Positions 1-12,900 of a stretch of DNA of 64,000 bases are shown here, piece by piece; position 1 is the first letter of the stretch; each line of letters opens with the position of its first letter. Location of the stretch: the NCBI GenBank assembly GCA_003342895.1, contig PTFA01000005.1:592654-656653 (forward strand). Direction: 5' to 3'. The DNA comes from Casuarius casuarius (Eukaryota; Chordata; Aves; Casuariiformes; Casuariidae). The position numbers and the translations under genes are program-made. The notes beneath the pieces are model-generated. The model saw nothing but the letters and a program-made list of their open reading frames with translations. It did not search any database and was not told the DNA's origin.

Positions 1-198
1 GCCGCCCGCGTCCCGGCTCAGCTCCCCCCGCCGCGGCGCCCGGGCGGCTCGGGGGGGCTGGTCCCGCCGCCGTCGCCGCCGCGCTCCTCCCCGCGGCCCG
101 GCCGAGGGAGGGAGCCGGGCGCAACCCGGGCTTCGGCAGAGCTCGCGTCCCCCCACCCCCAAAACGCGCCCACCCTCGACAGCGAGTTTTTCCTCTAG
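1..198. other. GC- and CpG-rich segment at the window edge
   Basis: The first roughly 190 bases are very GC-rich with many CpG dinucleotides, and composition drops sharply after about position 200. It looks like the edge of a CpG island or the end of a GC-rich exon belonging to a gene mostly outside the window. Plus-strand frame 1 is open from base 1 to a TAG at 196-198. The translation is low-complexity (Pro, Arg, Gly and Ser rich) and I do not recognise it. From human gene order one would expect TMEM121B next to IL17RA, but this tail does not resemble the TMEM121B C-terminus as I know it, so I assign no gene. Confidence 0.5.
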
Positions 199-2150
199 CG
201 CTTTCGCCCCTTTGCACTGGGAAGATCCAGCTCCTTCTCCGCCACCGCCTGCCAGGCTGTCGTGTTGCTTTGTCACCGTGAAGGTTTCCTTTTCTGTTTC
301 TTTCCCCTAAGCAACGGGGGCCAGCGGATTTCTCCCTTTCTTTGACATCACGATGAGATGTGAAAAGGGTCTGAACAGCAGAGACCTGCCTTTGGGGCGT
401 GTGCAGGACAGAAGGAAGCACGCTTTGGATTCACTAGGGCTTGCGAAGCTGCCGCCTCCGTTTTCCAACAAGCAGAGCCGCAGAGGGCCTTCGAGGACCA
501 GCTGGGAACTTCTGGAAGTCAGCTGGCCACCTAGGCAGCATGAGCCTAGAAGCCACTTTCTCCTTGCCAAAAACGTCTACCTCTGTGCTTCAACCTTTTG
601 CATCTTGCATTGACTTCACACGATAAAGAAACACATGACTCTGAAACAGACATTAATCCGGGGGCTTAGACCCCATTTCACCACCACCGAGACATTGAAT
701 TCTGGTGAGAACAGGGTTTACAGCAGCCTACTGCTTACTTCAGACAGCAGCACCCACTTGCTGGGGCTCTCATTTCTCTGTGAATATGCATGTTTATTGG
801 ATCAGTGTCGGTTTTCTTTTATGTGGAGTGTAGGGGCTCCCTTCACATAGGCTGGGCAGGCTGGAAAGATTTTCTCCAGCCCCTCTCCCCATGTGTTTGG
901 TAGAGCAAGAACGGGCTAAGCCAGCAAACCGTTCCCCTCTCACACAGCAGGGCCGAGGATCTGGGTGCTGCTCAGGTGGGTCCTGCGCTCAGTGCACCTC
1001 ACTTTGCACAGAAAGCAAAGCGCTACCCACCCGCGTCCCTACGTCACAGGGGCCCAGGCCACAGCTCAGGCACCTCGGGGAAAGCCCACACACCAGCACC
1101 TGGTCCTCTGCATGCATGTGGTTAGGGGTGGGTGGGGAAAAAGTCAGTTGTAAAGTAACCTCTCATAGAAACACAGTTATCTTTGGTTTTATGCTCCATG
1201 AATGTTTGGTGTGGGTTAAGGCCTGCTCTGTTGCCTGTCTAGAGCTGTTCCTGAAAGCGGTCAAATGAAAGCAGGAGCAGAAAGGTCAGGCATGGAAGGA
1301 GGACTTTGCCCCTCACAGGTTTATGTTTTGTTAGTTGGGCAGGACTGCATTCATTGAAAATATGTCAGCGTTTCCTGTCCAGAGCCATTTCCCAAGCCGT
1401 CCTGATGGGAAGGGGAAATAAAGTGCCGCCACCTACTACGCGGGGGCAAGAGCAGGCCCACAGGCACAGCCCAGGCCTTTCCTCCCCATGCACCTCCCCT
1501 CTCACAGGGCAGGATCTAGCGCCTGCTCTAACCTTCTGCTACAACAAAATGTTTACAGTCTGATAACTTCCAACTCCCACAGGCAGAACTGTGGTGCCAT
1601 GGGGCTCTCCTCCCCCTGCCCTCGGGCGGCCAACCAGCGTCGAGGGGCTACATAAGATGGGTCTGCAGCACTGGTCCGTTCAGAGCTGCAGCCAGGAGGG
1701 GTGACCTGCTGCTCTCCCAAGCCACAGGGAGAGCCAGCAGAGACCAGGCTGAACTTTCCCACCAGTGCTTTATTTTTAATCCAAGCCCTTTCAGGGGCAG
1801 TTGTGTGAATTTTGGCCAGTGGCCTTCTCTTCAGTAACTTTTCTTTTGTCCGGACAATCTTGGTGCTGTGAGTGACTGTGATTGTAAAACTAAGTACTGT
1901 GAACTTTTCCTATGTGATGTGAGATGTGTCTAGGGGATGCTAATTTCCTGGCCAAAGGGGATGAAAGGGCAGGTAGATTGTGCTTGTACAGAGATTTGCT
2001 CCTTTACGCCTCCCTTTTCCAGCATTAAAGAGACAGTAAAAGCTCAGAAAGAAGCTGGGTACTGTTCAAAAGAGAAGGAGATGCACCTGAACCCATGAGT
2101 ACCCCATGCTTTAGTCAGACAGTTCTCCTCGCCCCCTTACCTTCTTTTTG
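199..2150. other. Unassigned flank, possibly the 3' UTR of a convergent plus-strand neighbour
   Basis: No convincing coding exon is visible in this 1.95 kb. A pyrimidine-rich run ending in AG at about 290-310 resembles a plus-strand 3' splice site but cannot be confirmed. An ATTAAA hexamer at 2024-2029 is a possible plus-strand poly(A) signal. If real, a neighbour would end tail to tail with IL17RA. This is inference only. Confidence 0.25.
2024..2029 (+). terminator. Candidate plus-strand poly(A) signal (ATTAAA)
   Basis: ATTAAA lies about 140 bp from the proposed IL17RA poly(A) signal on the opposite strand. It would suit the end of a convergent transcript, but no coding sequence ties it to a gene. 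Confidence 0.2.
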
Positions 2151-5100
2151 GCAATTTTTTTTTATTCAACTATAGCACCCACAACAAACTTTTGCTGCTC
2201 CTGTGGTTAAGTTCATGATAGCGCCAAGGGGAATATAACGACATCCCTAATGCACTGAAGCATAAGCATAGTTGAGACACTAGAAGAAGAATCACAGCAG
2301 AATTATTAACAAGTCTTAACTTCAATACTGCTCCATACAACATAACAAGCTGCTGTTTCAACAGTGAGTGCCTTTTTCCATTTAAAACATTAACGCAAAA
2401 ACGGCATACTGGAAATCTATCTAGCCATGGCATACTCAAACCATTGACTGCATTAATAGTAAAGTTCAAATTTGTCCTTTAGTCTGAAAATTGCCCTGGA
2501 CAGATGACGCTTCAAAATAACGTTTCTGCTGTATAAAATTCCCTCGTAGAAAAGTTCATGGAGTGATTCCATGGTTTCTGGTACTAGGTGGTAAGTAAAC
2601 ATTAGTAAGTGTGCTACTTTGAGAGTTTAAAGCTCTCTTGGCAGTTGACTGTACAGAAGCCCTCTTGCAACTAGCAGGGCAACTCTGCCGCCACTTAAAT
2701 TACTTACTGCAGAGAGACATTTAGAGCTCTTTAATTTCCTGTTTATAAGCCTGCTCCACCTTTTGAATCCCCTTCTCTTTGGTAACTGAACTCTCACTTC
2801 CTTCTGCAGCTCTCTGCCCTGTGACAGATCTGTCTGCAGAAACCGTAGTGGTACCATTATGGTGCCACCAACCCCTCGCACCCAGGGCACCTTTCACACT
2901 TCCCATACATTCTGCCCAACATTAAATTACCAGCCCAGGTCAGTAATACCTTGCTAAACCAAGCTGTGCCATATTAAGACATTTGCTCCTTAGAGTCCTG
3001 TTATTAGCCTTGTAACAGAACTCAGCTATTTCACATTTTATTGCTCTCTCCTAAGAAACTGTTTGCTAGCCTGACAAAAGGATGACAACTCCCAGGAGGA
3101 GAAACTGAAATGAGAGAGACAGCCTGTGGCCAATGGACGCTTGGCATCCCTGTGGCATTAATCAGAACTTGTATTTTTTAAAAAGCAAGATTGTTAAAAT
3201 AAAATTAGAAACTTGTGACTGATTTTGCTTTTTTTCCTTCGAGTCTTACTGAATTATTGAATATTACATTGAGACCAACAGATGCATTAAAGTTATCTCT
3301 CCTTCCTCACGTTGGATTGCTAAAGTGTCCAGATATTCCTCAGCCTTAAACTTGTTCTAGGGAAAGTAAATTCTGAAACCTGTAACACTAAGGGAATTTT
3401 TTTGAGAAGGGCAGTTAGGAAGGAAGGAAGTTTAGGTGACATTCCTGAGCTTCCTGTTCAAATCATTTACAGAAATACATACCACTTGAAAAGGGCTCAC
3501 AGGAAAAAAATAATCAGATTTAAATGTTAACTGCTGTAAAATAAAAGGAATTTTATGAACTGGATCATCAAGATGACAATTATTTGCATACTCCAAGATA
3601 AACAACTCATTGGAGAAGCATCACAGTTACCACTTGCTTAGCTCCTGTTGTCCAGCTGGTCCTGGACAGACAGGGAGTGAAGATGGCACCTACTGTTAAG
3701 TTTGGATATAGGCAGGCACTGTCCCTTTGTCAACTGTTCTAGGCATAAGGCTGTTAGAAAAAGCAAGCTTAACAGTCTTGCCTCACTAACCAGCTCTGCA
3801 CAGAAGTTAAATGTTTAACTTAACACCCATTTTGAGGAAATGGGTATTTCTCACATGTGATGTCCCTCAGCAGTCTCCAAGAGCACAGCACTTTGCAGGA
3901 AGGTTACAGCATTTGCCAACTGCTTCAGCTTCAGTTTTATCTCAGTTTCACCACAGATTTCTATACAAAATACTTATGCAAGCGTTAGGCAGAAATTGAG
4001 AAGACGACACAAAAGTATTTAAGTAAATATATTCTAATGTATTCTTGTATTTTGTTCCTTAAATTAAAAACAAGTTACAAACATATAAATTTATAAAATA
4101 ACATAATACACCACTGGTTAAAAAAATAGGAGTGTAGGTTATCTTCTGAAATATCAGATTTAAAAAAGCTGAAATAAAATTCTCTTAAAATTTTTTGACA
4201 AGTAAACTTAGAAGGACAGGAAGATGACAAGCTTGTCTGAGCACAAAGCAGAAAGGCACGGACGTGTTTACACCTCACAAATTGTTTCCCAGCTTGCCGG
4301 ACTGCAGAAACCATGATAACAAACAGGGTGAATGCCAGCTTTGACTAGACTGGCAATGCTACAGGGGCCAACATGCGATCACTTAAGGGGAACTATTCTT
4401 TCTAGTGTGTCAAGTCCAATTTTTTAAAACATTGGAACCGGTAGTTTCCATCACTGCTCCTGGAAGATTAATCCCTCAGTTTATTACTTGCAAATATTTC
4501 ACAACAGTTAGCATCTGTTCGAGCTACACTCCACCCCCTTCCCTCCCCCAATAGCCTTTCATTTCCTTAACTGTGTGCCACTATTTACATCTCTAAGTCT
4601 TCCGGGTACTAAGATGTCCAAAAGCAAACAGCATCACAGCGATGAGCTACAGAATTTGCGAAACTCCCCTGACTCCGCAACTCTGTATTCAGCCCCAGAT
4701 TCTTCTTTTAATTGCACAATAAAGCCATATCCCATTTTCTGTCCAGCAAACCTTCCCCCCAACCCCCCTTTCCCCCCTACTGCTGGTTTCAAGCACCAAA
4801 ATCCCACAAGGAATATGGAGAGTTATTAAGGAGACAAAGCAGCCTCCTAATTTAAAAGTTTATCCTGCTTACTGCTCAGGTACTCCACTGGATTTCTGAA
4901 TGGCCACAGAAATCCAGATGTATCAAAGAACGAACGGCAAAATGAGAAATCGTTGAGGCAGGGAGAGCCCTAACCTAGCTGACGTTTAAGGCACACATCT
5001 TTAACACAGTATTTACAGGAAAATATTTAAAAGACATATTAAATTGGCAATGTAAAGTTTGCTATGCTATCTAAATCTGTTCTGAATTCTGGCCTTGACT

Positions 5101-5466
5101 TCTGTCCAGTGCAATAAATCAAGGATGGTTGGTGGGAAATCTGAAGGCACAGATGGATGAACCTCAGTGATTTTTCCGCAATCAGTGAAGGTCCAATGTA
5201 ATACATTTCCCAGCAGAACAGAATTACTACCTGCTTTTTCATAGCAGCTGCTAATATCCTTGTTGCCTCCCTCCATACAGAGATTGCAAGCAGTAACATT
5301 ACTCATCTGGTGGGCAACCCTGTCTCCTGACAGTAGACAGGAAGCTCCCGCAAGTAAGTTGTTTGCAATACCAGGACAAGGATGGCGTTTGAAATGCAGT
5401 TTCAGAGCTGTGCAGGGTACCACTTTCCATCCCTGTATTGCAAATGGAGCATGTCCCAGATGGAAC
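2150..5466 (-). other. IL17RA: Putative IL17RA 3' UTR
   Basis: About 3.3 kb of A/T-rich sequence follows the IL17RA stop codon and holds no homologous coding sequence. Several AUUUA pentamers can be read in the minus-strand sense (TAAAT on the plus strand, near 2695, 2926, 3520, 3806, 4022 and 4060), but they do not form a dense AU-rich element. A long 3' UTR is usual for IL17RA in other vertebrates. The ORFs here are short and unsupported. Confidence 0.5.
2161..2166 (-). terminator. IL17RA: Candidate IL17RA poly(A) signal (AATAAA)
   Basis: Plus-strand TTTATT reads AATAAA on the minus strand, about 3.3 kb past the IL17RA stop codon. Other minus-strand AATAAA hexamers occur inside the presumed 3' UTR (3036-3041 and 4480-4485) and beyond it (1769-1774), so alternative polyadenylation is possible. 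This site is preferred because of the length it gives and the nearby opposite-strand signal, not because of transcript data. Confidence 0.35.
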
Positions 5467-6968
5467 CTAAGAGTCCTCCAAAGACTGGCTCATGTCCATC
5501 ACCTCAGCTGGATACCCCCAGTCACAGCTCCGTTGAATGTCCTGAAAAAACAACTGCTGCTGGAGGCTCTTTAGACTATTCAAGACCTCTGGAGAGAGTT
5601 CATGAAAGAACATCTGTTTCTCTGGATCCTCCTCCTCCTCTTCCTCCTCCACAAGGTCATCAGGAGGCAAAGGAGAACATCTAGAGATGTAGCCCTGGTC
5701 TGACTGCACTGATTGTCTTTGCTCTTTGCATTGGTCATCTAAGACCAACTGGTGTGGCTTGTCAGCTTCCTCTCTGCAGAAAGATGGCTCTGAAGGCATG
5801 ACACTCTGCTGATAAAGAGAGTACATGAGTCCATTCAGCTGGTGTCTCAGTTCACCTGAGAGGTTTGCAGGACTATCATCTATTGCAGAAGCTTCACAGT
5901 CATCATGGAGGATGATGTTATTCCTCAGCGGAAAACTTGTCTCCAGAAGAGGGACTCCTTCTATGCAGTCCTCATTAGTCAGCACATGATGACCAAGTAC
6001 ATTTTCATCTTCCATAGGAGAGACTAGCTCCACTACCTGAACTAGAGAGGCCTCATCCATAGGAATGACCATAGTCTGAGAAGTCGCATCCCCACACAGA
6101 TTCAGCTGAGGCTGCAGTTTGCAGCCTCTGCTTTCACCTTCATGCATATGGAGGTTGACGACATAACAGCAATTAGGATCAGGCTCCCGTAGGTGCAGCT
6201 GATGTTTCACAATTCCACCCCGCTCACTGAGCAATGAATCTACCTGACTGTCTCTGTTCAGGGACTGCAGCTCCTCATCATTCTCCAAGCAGACAGTTTC
6301 AGTCTCAAACCAGTCTGGATGCTCTATCTGCCACTCCTTGAACTTTTGCACTGCCTCTTTCAACTTCCATCCACTAGGGGTATCAATGTAATTTTCAGCT
6401 GTGATTTCCTGGAATCGATGTATACGCCCTGGTTCAAACTTCTCCAGGTCCTGAATCCGAAAATAAATATCCTCAAACTTGTCCATCAGTTGGTATCTGT
6501 AAGTGACGTTGAACAGATCAGGTACATCCTCCTCACTACTTATCCCTTCAAAATAGCAGACTATATACATCCCAAAACAGGCTGGCTTCTTGAAATCAGG
6601 CAGGATCAAATTCAAGGCTGCAGTGAACAGGTCTCCAGTTGGCTTTTGCTGATCTTGCTTGAGACACACAGGCTCACTCCCAAGCATGGCCTGCCATTTG
6701 GCCTGGGTGCCCCGCGAACATAAGATGATGATCTTTGAAGAGAGGTCTTCCATCTCCTTCTTTTGTCGAGTAAGCCAGGGTAGTGCCCCAAGCTCCGAGA
6801 TCTGATGATCTTCCAGCAGATCTAAGGCCACAGCAGTGCCACAGACTGTCATCAGAAACTCAGCAAACTTCAGCACCACATCCACGTANAGCAGGTGATC
6901 AGCAGAGTACACAATCCAAACCTTTCGAGGCTTCAAGGGTGGCAGAGGGAGGTCTGGAGATAGTACCT
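5467..6968 (-). CDS. IL17RA: IL17RA coding exon 13: SEFIR domain and cytoplasmic tail
   Basis: The acceptor reads tttgtctttcag at 6969 and the exon starts in phase 1. It encodes residues 360-859. The SEFIR domain begins with the conserved PPLKPRKVWIVYSAD stretch, with the further motifs FAEFLMTVCG, WLTRQKKEM and KIIILCSRGTQAKW. The C-terminal SEFIR extension region (FKKPACFGMYIVCYFEG, then FQEITAENY) is also recognisable. The tail is acidic, and its last about 50 residues follow the Glu run. The stop is at 5467-5469. The N at 6889 is synonymous (CTN, Leu386). Confidence 0.95.
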
Positions 6969-9900
6969 CTGAAAGACAAAAAAGATTCATCCCAACTACA
7001 ATTCTGAAACTGTAAAATGGTGCAAGCCAGCAACAAGCAGTGTAGAATAGTAACAAAAGGCTCTATTACCACTTTTAAAGCTATCTTGACAACGTAAGCA
7101 GACAACATCATTACAGGAATTTAATATGGGAGTCCAGACAGTGGAGCTGTGGTTTACAATAACGAGTAAATGGTTCACAGAATTTCACCATGCATAGAAA
7201 TAAAGCAGACTAGTTTCAACAGTCTTGCAAGTGTAGCTATGATCCCTTCTGGAGAGCTGCATTCACCCCAAAGCAATCCCCTGCTGCTATGGCTTAGACG
7301 ATTAGCCAGGGTTATTTTGCCAGTACAACCACAGCTGTGCCAACAAAACAGAAACAACACAACAAACAAATAAAACTTTACAAAGTAGTTATCTCCCATC
7401 TGCCAAAGGATGGCATTCCAACTTGTATATTCTCTGTTCAATGTTACCAGTTACTAAAAAGTTCCTTTCAGCTAACCAGGAAGATCTTGAGGCTATGCTA
7501 TTTTGGTTTTGAGGAGCACCTCCAGAGGAGTAGAGTCCATGATAGCCCCTCCTGAACAACTCTTCCAGAATGCATTACATACAGGAGAGTACCTGACAAC
7601 ACACAGGCAGGTCTCTTACCAGTTTGCAAGTCACTGTGGTTGCTTTTCCCTTGCTGGCGTCCTGGAAGAGAGAAAGTCGCTGTCAACTCTAACAAGCAAA
7701 ACAATCTCCTTAAAACAACAACTCCTTCCAAAGATTAGATTTGAAAGTCTGATTGAGAGGCAAAACAGGAAGGGAGAAGCCTAATAAAAACATATTAAAT
7801 GAATACAGCCTCTTGCACAGCCAATTTTGCTATGTGCTTTGATTTGTCCTTCTCTCCCAAATCTGGATGGCCTCTGAAAAATGAAGACAGAACCCCCGCA
7901 CCTTCTCCTACCTCTCCTTTAGAAGCAACAGCTTTTTTTAAGACAGCTTTTTCTTAAGAGGCTTTTCTAAAGCAGCAGCTGAAGTGTCTCCAGGTACATC
8001 TTACAGGTAATTTTTATGTTGAGAAGTCCTTTGAAAGATTTTGATTACTCCTCTCAGTTAAAAGCCCTCAGCGAGTTGTACAGTCTCCCTGTGATAATTG
8101 CCTCACGGTTACAGCACAAAAGACTATGAATTTGTCTTTAATTACCCAATTTTCCAAACTGCTCAGTGTCAATCTCTGTGCTCCATTTTTCTTTTTCTGT
8201 CTTCACAGGAGAATGTTATTTAAACTCAAAATAGTATAGAAGTGAGTTTTGCAGAGACACTGGGTGACAGGGAAAAGACTATGGTCTTGGAAAACAGGAA
8301 GTTTCTATCCTGTAAGGCTCTTACACAATGCAGGAGAAAAATAAATGGAAGAGATACCTGCAGAAACCTGGTTTAGTAGGAATCAAAGGGCTAAACTGTG
8401 AAGTCCCTTTTTTCCATGAGCTTCTTCTGAAGCTCTATGAAAGTGGAATGTCAGCCAGCGCAACCCATCGAGGCTTCACTTAACTAGGTGGATGGTATTA
8501 GGATGTTACACAAGTCTTGTGATATAAGCAGAAGAAAGCATTTACATAAGCATATCAGTGGCAGAACATCACAATGGCAAGGAAGAAAATAGTAAGAAAA
8601 ATAAAGGAGTAGGAAAGATTAGTTGTAGAGCTCAGCCTTCTCTTTCCAGCTGGTATGAGTCTTACCTGCTCGTTTTTTGGTCATACAAATGACAGCTGCT
8701 ATGACTGATCCCACCAGTAACACACAGATCCCAGTGATACACCAGTATAACCATATAATCATATCACCTATGGTATAAAAAGAGCACTCAGACATGGCTT
8801 TCAAGAGCTAAAGAGTTTCACCCAGGAACAGAAACCTCTTGAGCAGCCAAAGCCAAGGTAGAAGGACCATGGTTCTGCCCAAAGCTATGGGAACAGCACA
8901 GTGACAGCCTAGTACTTCCCCCTACCACCCCTCGCCAGCAATGCCAGAGTCACATTTTAAAACAAAGTCCTGCTTTCATGATGATGCTCTGCACTATAAG
9001 CTTGCTCCAAAGAGCTGTACATGAAACGCAATGAAACCACAGACCAATAGCTTTCATCTGTGAACAGCATGCATCCCATATCCTGCTTGTTCACATACTT
9101 TATCTTCTTAAAGAATTTAGGGTGAAGTATTATTTCAGTCCACGGGGGGGGTGGGTGGGTGGGTGGGTGTGCGTGCGCGCGCGCTTTAATCTTGGACAAA
9201 ACTAGCTTTTCACAGGTGTTGTTGCAGCCAAGAAAAAATGTTAAATCATTATGCACGTGATTTATCTTGACATTCATGAAGATGAATATATGCAAGCTAT
9301 TCTCTCCCAAAGCTTTTTTTACTATGCAAATTTTTTGAACATTGAGCAGAGTGACAAAAAGTATTTTAAATTAAGACTCCTCTTGTCAAAATAGTGTTTC
9401 TCAAAGAATTTCATGCAAGTGAAGTACCTCTAAAAACAAATAATAATAATTAAAAAGATCATCCCGTCAGGTTCATATTGTATACAAATACTTGCCTTTT
9501 TAAAGCACAGTGAAGTAAAACTAACAGAATTCATGTTCTGAACTCAGCAGTGCTACAAGGGGATATTTCCTGACCATCAGGTCATTCCCAGTAAGGATCA
9601 CTTGTTATTCTATATGACAGGAAAAGAGCAGCAAGGGAAGTTTCAGTGTATTGGAAGGACCTCTTACCTGATGTGTCTGCACCTGCAAAAGACAGAGCTG
9701 CATTAAAATTTCAGCTCTCATCTGTAAAACAGCAAGAATATAATTTAGAGAAGAGAGGGTCTCACTTGGAGTCGACGAACATGGGATGAAAGCAGAATGT
9801 CTCATACAGTCTGTGCCACAGTTCACAAAGAACGGCTGAATCTGTAGTTGAAATAAATCCAGAAAACAGAAGCTATTCTTAACAGCAATTCTGCTCCATA

Positions 9901-12900
9901 CTTTACTCTCCCTCTGCCTCTTCATTCCCTAAAGCTCAGCACAGGGCACAGAATTCCCATTTCCCTTCAAAAACCAAGAAGATTAATCAATAATTTTCAC
10001 ACTATTCACTGTACATTAATAAGGCAGCAGGTTCTTGAGGCTGCATACCTGTTAGTCCTTTTCCTGTGTCACTCAGGCTTGGCTACCCTATACTAGAATG
10101 AAGGGTCACTGTCTATAGAGGATGCCTTTATGCGAGAAATTATTCTTTCAGGCATAACCATTATTTCCCTGATAGGGGTAATGGGGGATTAGCCTGTCTC
10201 AGAACAAAACACTGCAAGAATACTATATTCAGAAGAAGTTGCTCATTGTCTTGTTGGTGAATGATGGACATAGGAACAATGAGACTGTACCTGAATTTTG
10301 TAGTTGCAACAAGCTCTTATGTTCTTCTCTATTTTGATTGTAACATTTACTTGCTGCTGCAGTCCATCCTGCAGAAATCAGAAGCAACAATTATAAGGGA
10401 AGGAAAAAGAAAACAACAGAGTGAAAGCCATAAGAAAGAAAAGGAGTAGAAAGGAGAATATGGGAAATGCAAGTTACTAGCGTGGTACAAAGAAGCAGAA
10501 ATTCCTAATTTTGTTTGGAATCAGAAGCTCATAGGATGAAACAGATAAATGTGCTGGTGACCATTACCGTGGGCATCTTGCATGACAGAGATTGGGATGC
10601 AGTTAAAACAGCAGGCTAAGGTTGCACGGGTAGCAAGAAATATAAATAACTAAGGATGTCTTTTGTGCAACTTCAAAAGCATTAACTTGAACTTAGTTTC
10701 TTAACAATGTTAATGTCTTAAGGTATTTAATGTTCACACTTTAATTAACAATTCACAGCTTCTGGTTTGTTTGAATTTAAAAAGATTACTTAACACTGCT
10801 GTCAGTGACACCACAACAGACAAATAAGTTGTCCTTGTTATCCATGGCATGCAACCAGTATCTTATCAGTGTAAATACATTCTTACAACAATGAGCAGAG
10901 GCATATTCTGAAATGAGGTATAGTCACCTCTGCCAGGGATACATGCACACAGCTGTATGTGCTGTGCCAGTAATAATTTTAGGCACATCAGTGGGGGAGT
11001 CTGAAGGATGTTAAGTGTGGAAGGAATGGAAAGATTAAGCAAGGTGAATTCCAGTTTACCTTCCCTTACTCAAGGCAGGATAGGGACTAGTATCAAAAAT
11101 TCAGTATTCCTCCTCCCTCAGATTCCTGAAGGGGGCAGTTTATTATGTCAGAAGACAACAGTCTGCATCTACTTTGAGCTTCTCAACACCACAGGTCTAA
11201 GACCTACAGGAATTGATTCTCAGTTTAACTGGAACACCTCTTGCAAAAGCACTCTTGATTTCAAAAAACCAACCAAACATAACAGTTGATAAACCACTTC
11301 AATGATTTATTGTACTCACTGTTAAAACTTCTCACCTCAATTTTGGTTGATTTATTTAGCTTTGTCTCCCAGGCACTGGCTTGACAAAGGAAATAAAGCC
11401 CAGATTGTCCAATGTCAAATTTTTATCTCCTCTACAGGTGCTTACAGACTGCCCCATAACCATCTCATTGTTCACAAAAATAATACTGAATTAGCATTAA
11501 TAATGCATTAGAATACTAATACATTAGAAAAGATACCTTTGAGAACATCCTTTTGATCTTTTATCTACCAAATTCCTAAAGGAAAGTTCCACCTTCCAAA
11601 GGCCAAATAAAAATCTGAAAATAATTCCTTGGAAATCACTGTTCAAGTACATTTGTTAGTTCTCCTAACATCATCTATCTGCTTGTTTTGTGACTATTAA
11701 GGAAATATTTGTCTAAATTATCACAGCAGAAATTACTTGGAAGGTAATTACCTCAGTGAAATCATGCGTGACCATTTTACATTTCTTCTCATTCAGGAAA
11801 CTGGCCACATGGATTTGATATCGGGCAGACTCCGTCCATGGGTTAAAGCTCACGAGCAGAGTCACATCATCTAGACTTTTACCTTGGATCCTGGGCTCCC
11901 ACAGGCTGCCTGGAAGAAGTACAGATATTCAAGTTACTCAGCTGTCAAAATATTTCAACGGGGCACCAATGACTGGTAACTCAAACAGACAACTTTTACC
12001 TGTCTTTATACAGGGAACAGTTCTTTTCATCAGAGAGTCCTTGCAGTCTGCAGGAAAGAGAGACCATCAGTTGACAGGTCAGAAATACTGCACTTCCATT
12101 CAAGAAAAACACCCCTTTTATCAGAAACCAGACACCTAACTTGGAGCCCTCCTTGAGGACTAGAGACCTTTGTTTCAATGCAGTAGCAAAATTCTGCACG
12201 AGAATAATATTGCCGTTTCCAAGGTAGAAACTATCACTTCCACTGATTTTACGTTTTTAAGGATGAAGGTAATTAACGAGAAAAGACTAAAACCGTACAA
12301 TGTTTCTAATATTGTCAAGTACTAATGCTTAATCCTTGCTGGCAGAAGACTTGTGCAGAGACGGTCATATAATAATACATTCTCAAGGGAGGGGAGTTAG
12401 AATTTTATACTGATATCCGGACCTGGAGAGAGCCAAAACCATAGATTCCTCCAAAAGTGTTCTGTCCCAGGAAAACTAGCAGGCTGAAATCTTTCTTGAT
12501 TCTAAAAATGCTCTTCCATATTTACAATTCTCTTAGCTTAATTTACCAGATCGGCCCTGCTTTTTGGGGGTCTTTTTCACACTCAAATCCAAACTTACAC
12601 ATTTAGGTGTGTGGGATTTACAAGTCTCAGTCTAAAATATTTCTCCTCCAGGGTCTGGAGGCAACAAAGGAAGAGAAACAACTCCCTACCATTGCTTGCT
12701 TAAACAGATGCAAAAAATACTACTGATCTTAAATTTCTAGCTTTGTCAAGTTCGTGCCCCTGTAATTCACAGGTAAACTCTCATCAGCAAAGCTCCCTGC
12801 AACTGTTGACCTTGACACAATGCATTAGGTTCCAGAAGAACAGAGGACATCAAAGCTAAAAAGTGCTCCACATAACCAGTGCTAAAAATCAAGTGTCTGC

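Larger units (their letters stand above)
6969..9667 (-). other. IL17RA: IL17RA introns 10-12 region
   Basis: Three introns (8768-9667, 7662-8665 and 6969-7619) separate the microexon, the transmembrane exon, the 42-nt exon and the last exon. Apart from the G-rich/GC-alternating tract at 9144-9184, I see no recognisable gene or mobile element in them. Confidence 0.6.

Noticed and set aside
1..198. Assignment of the window edge to TMEM121B
   Set aside because: Expected from human gene order beside IL17RA, but the open-frame translation does not resemble the TMEM121B C-terminus. Left unassigned.
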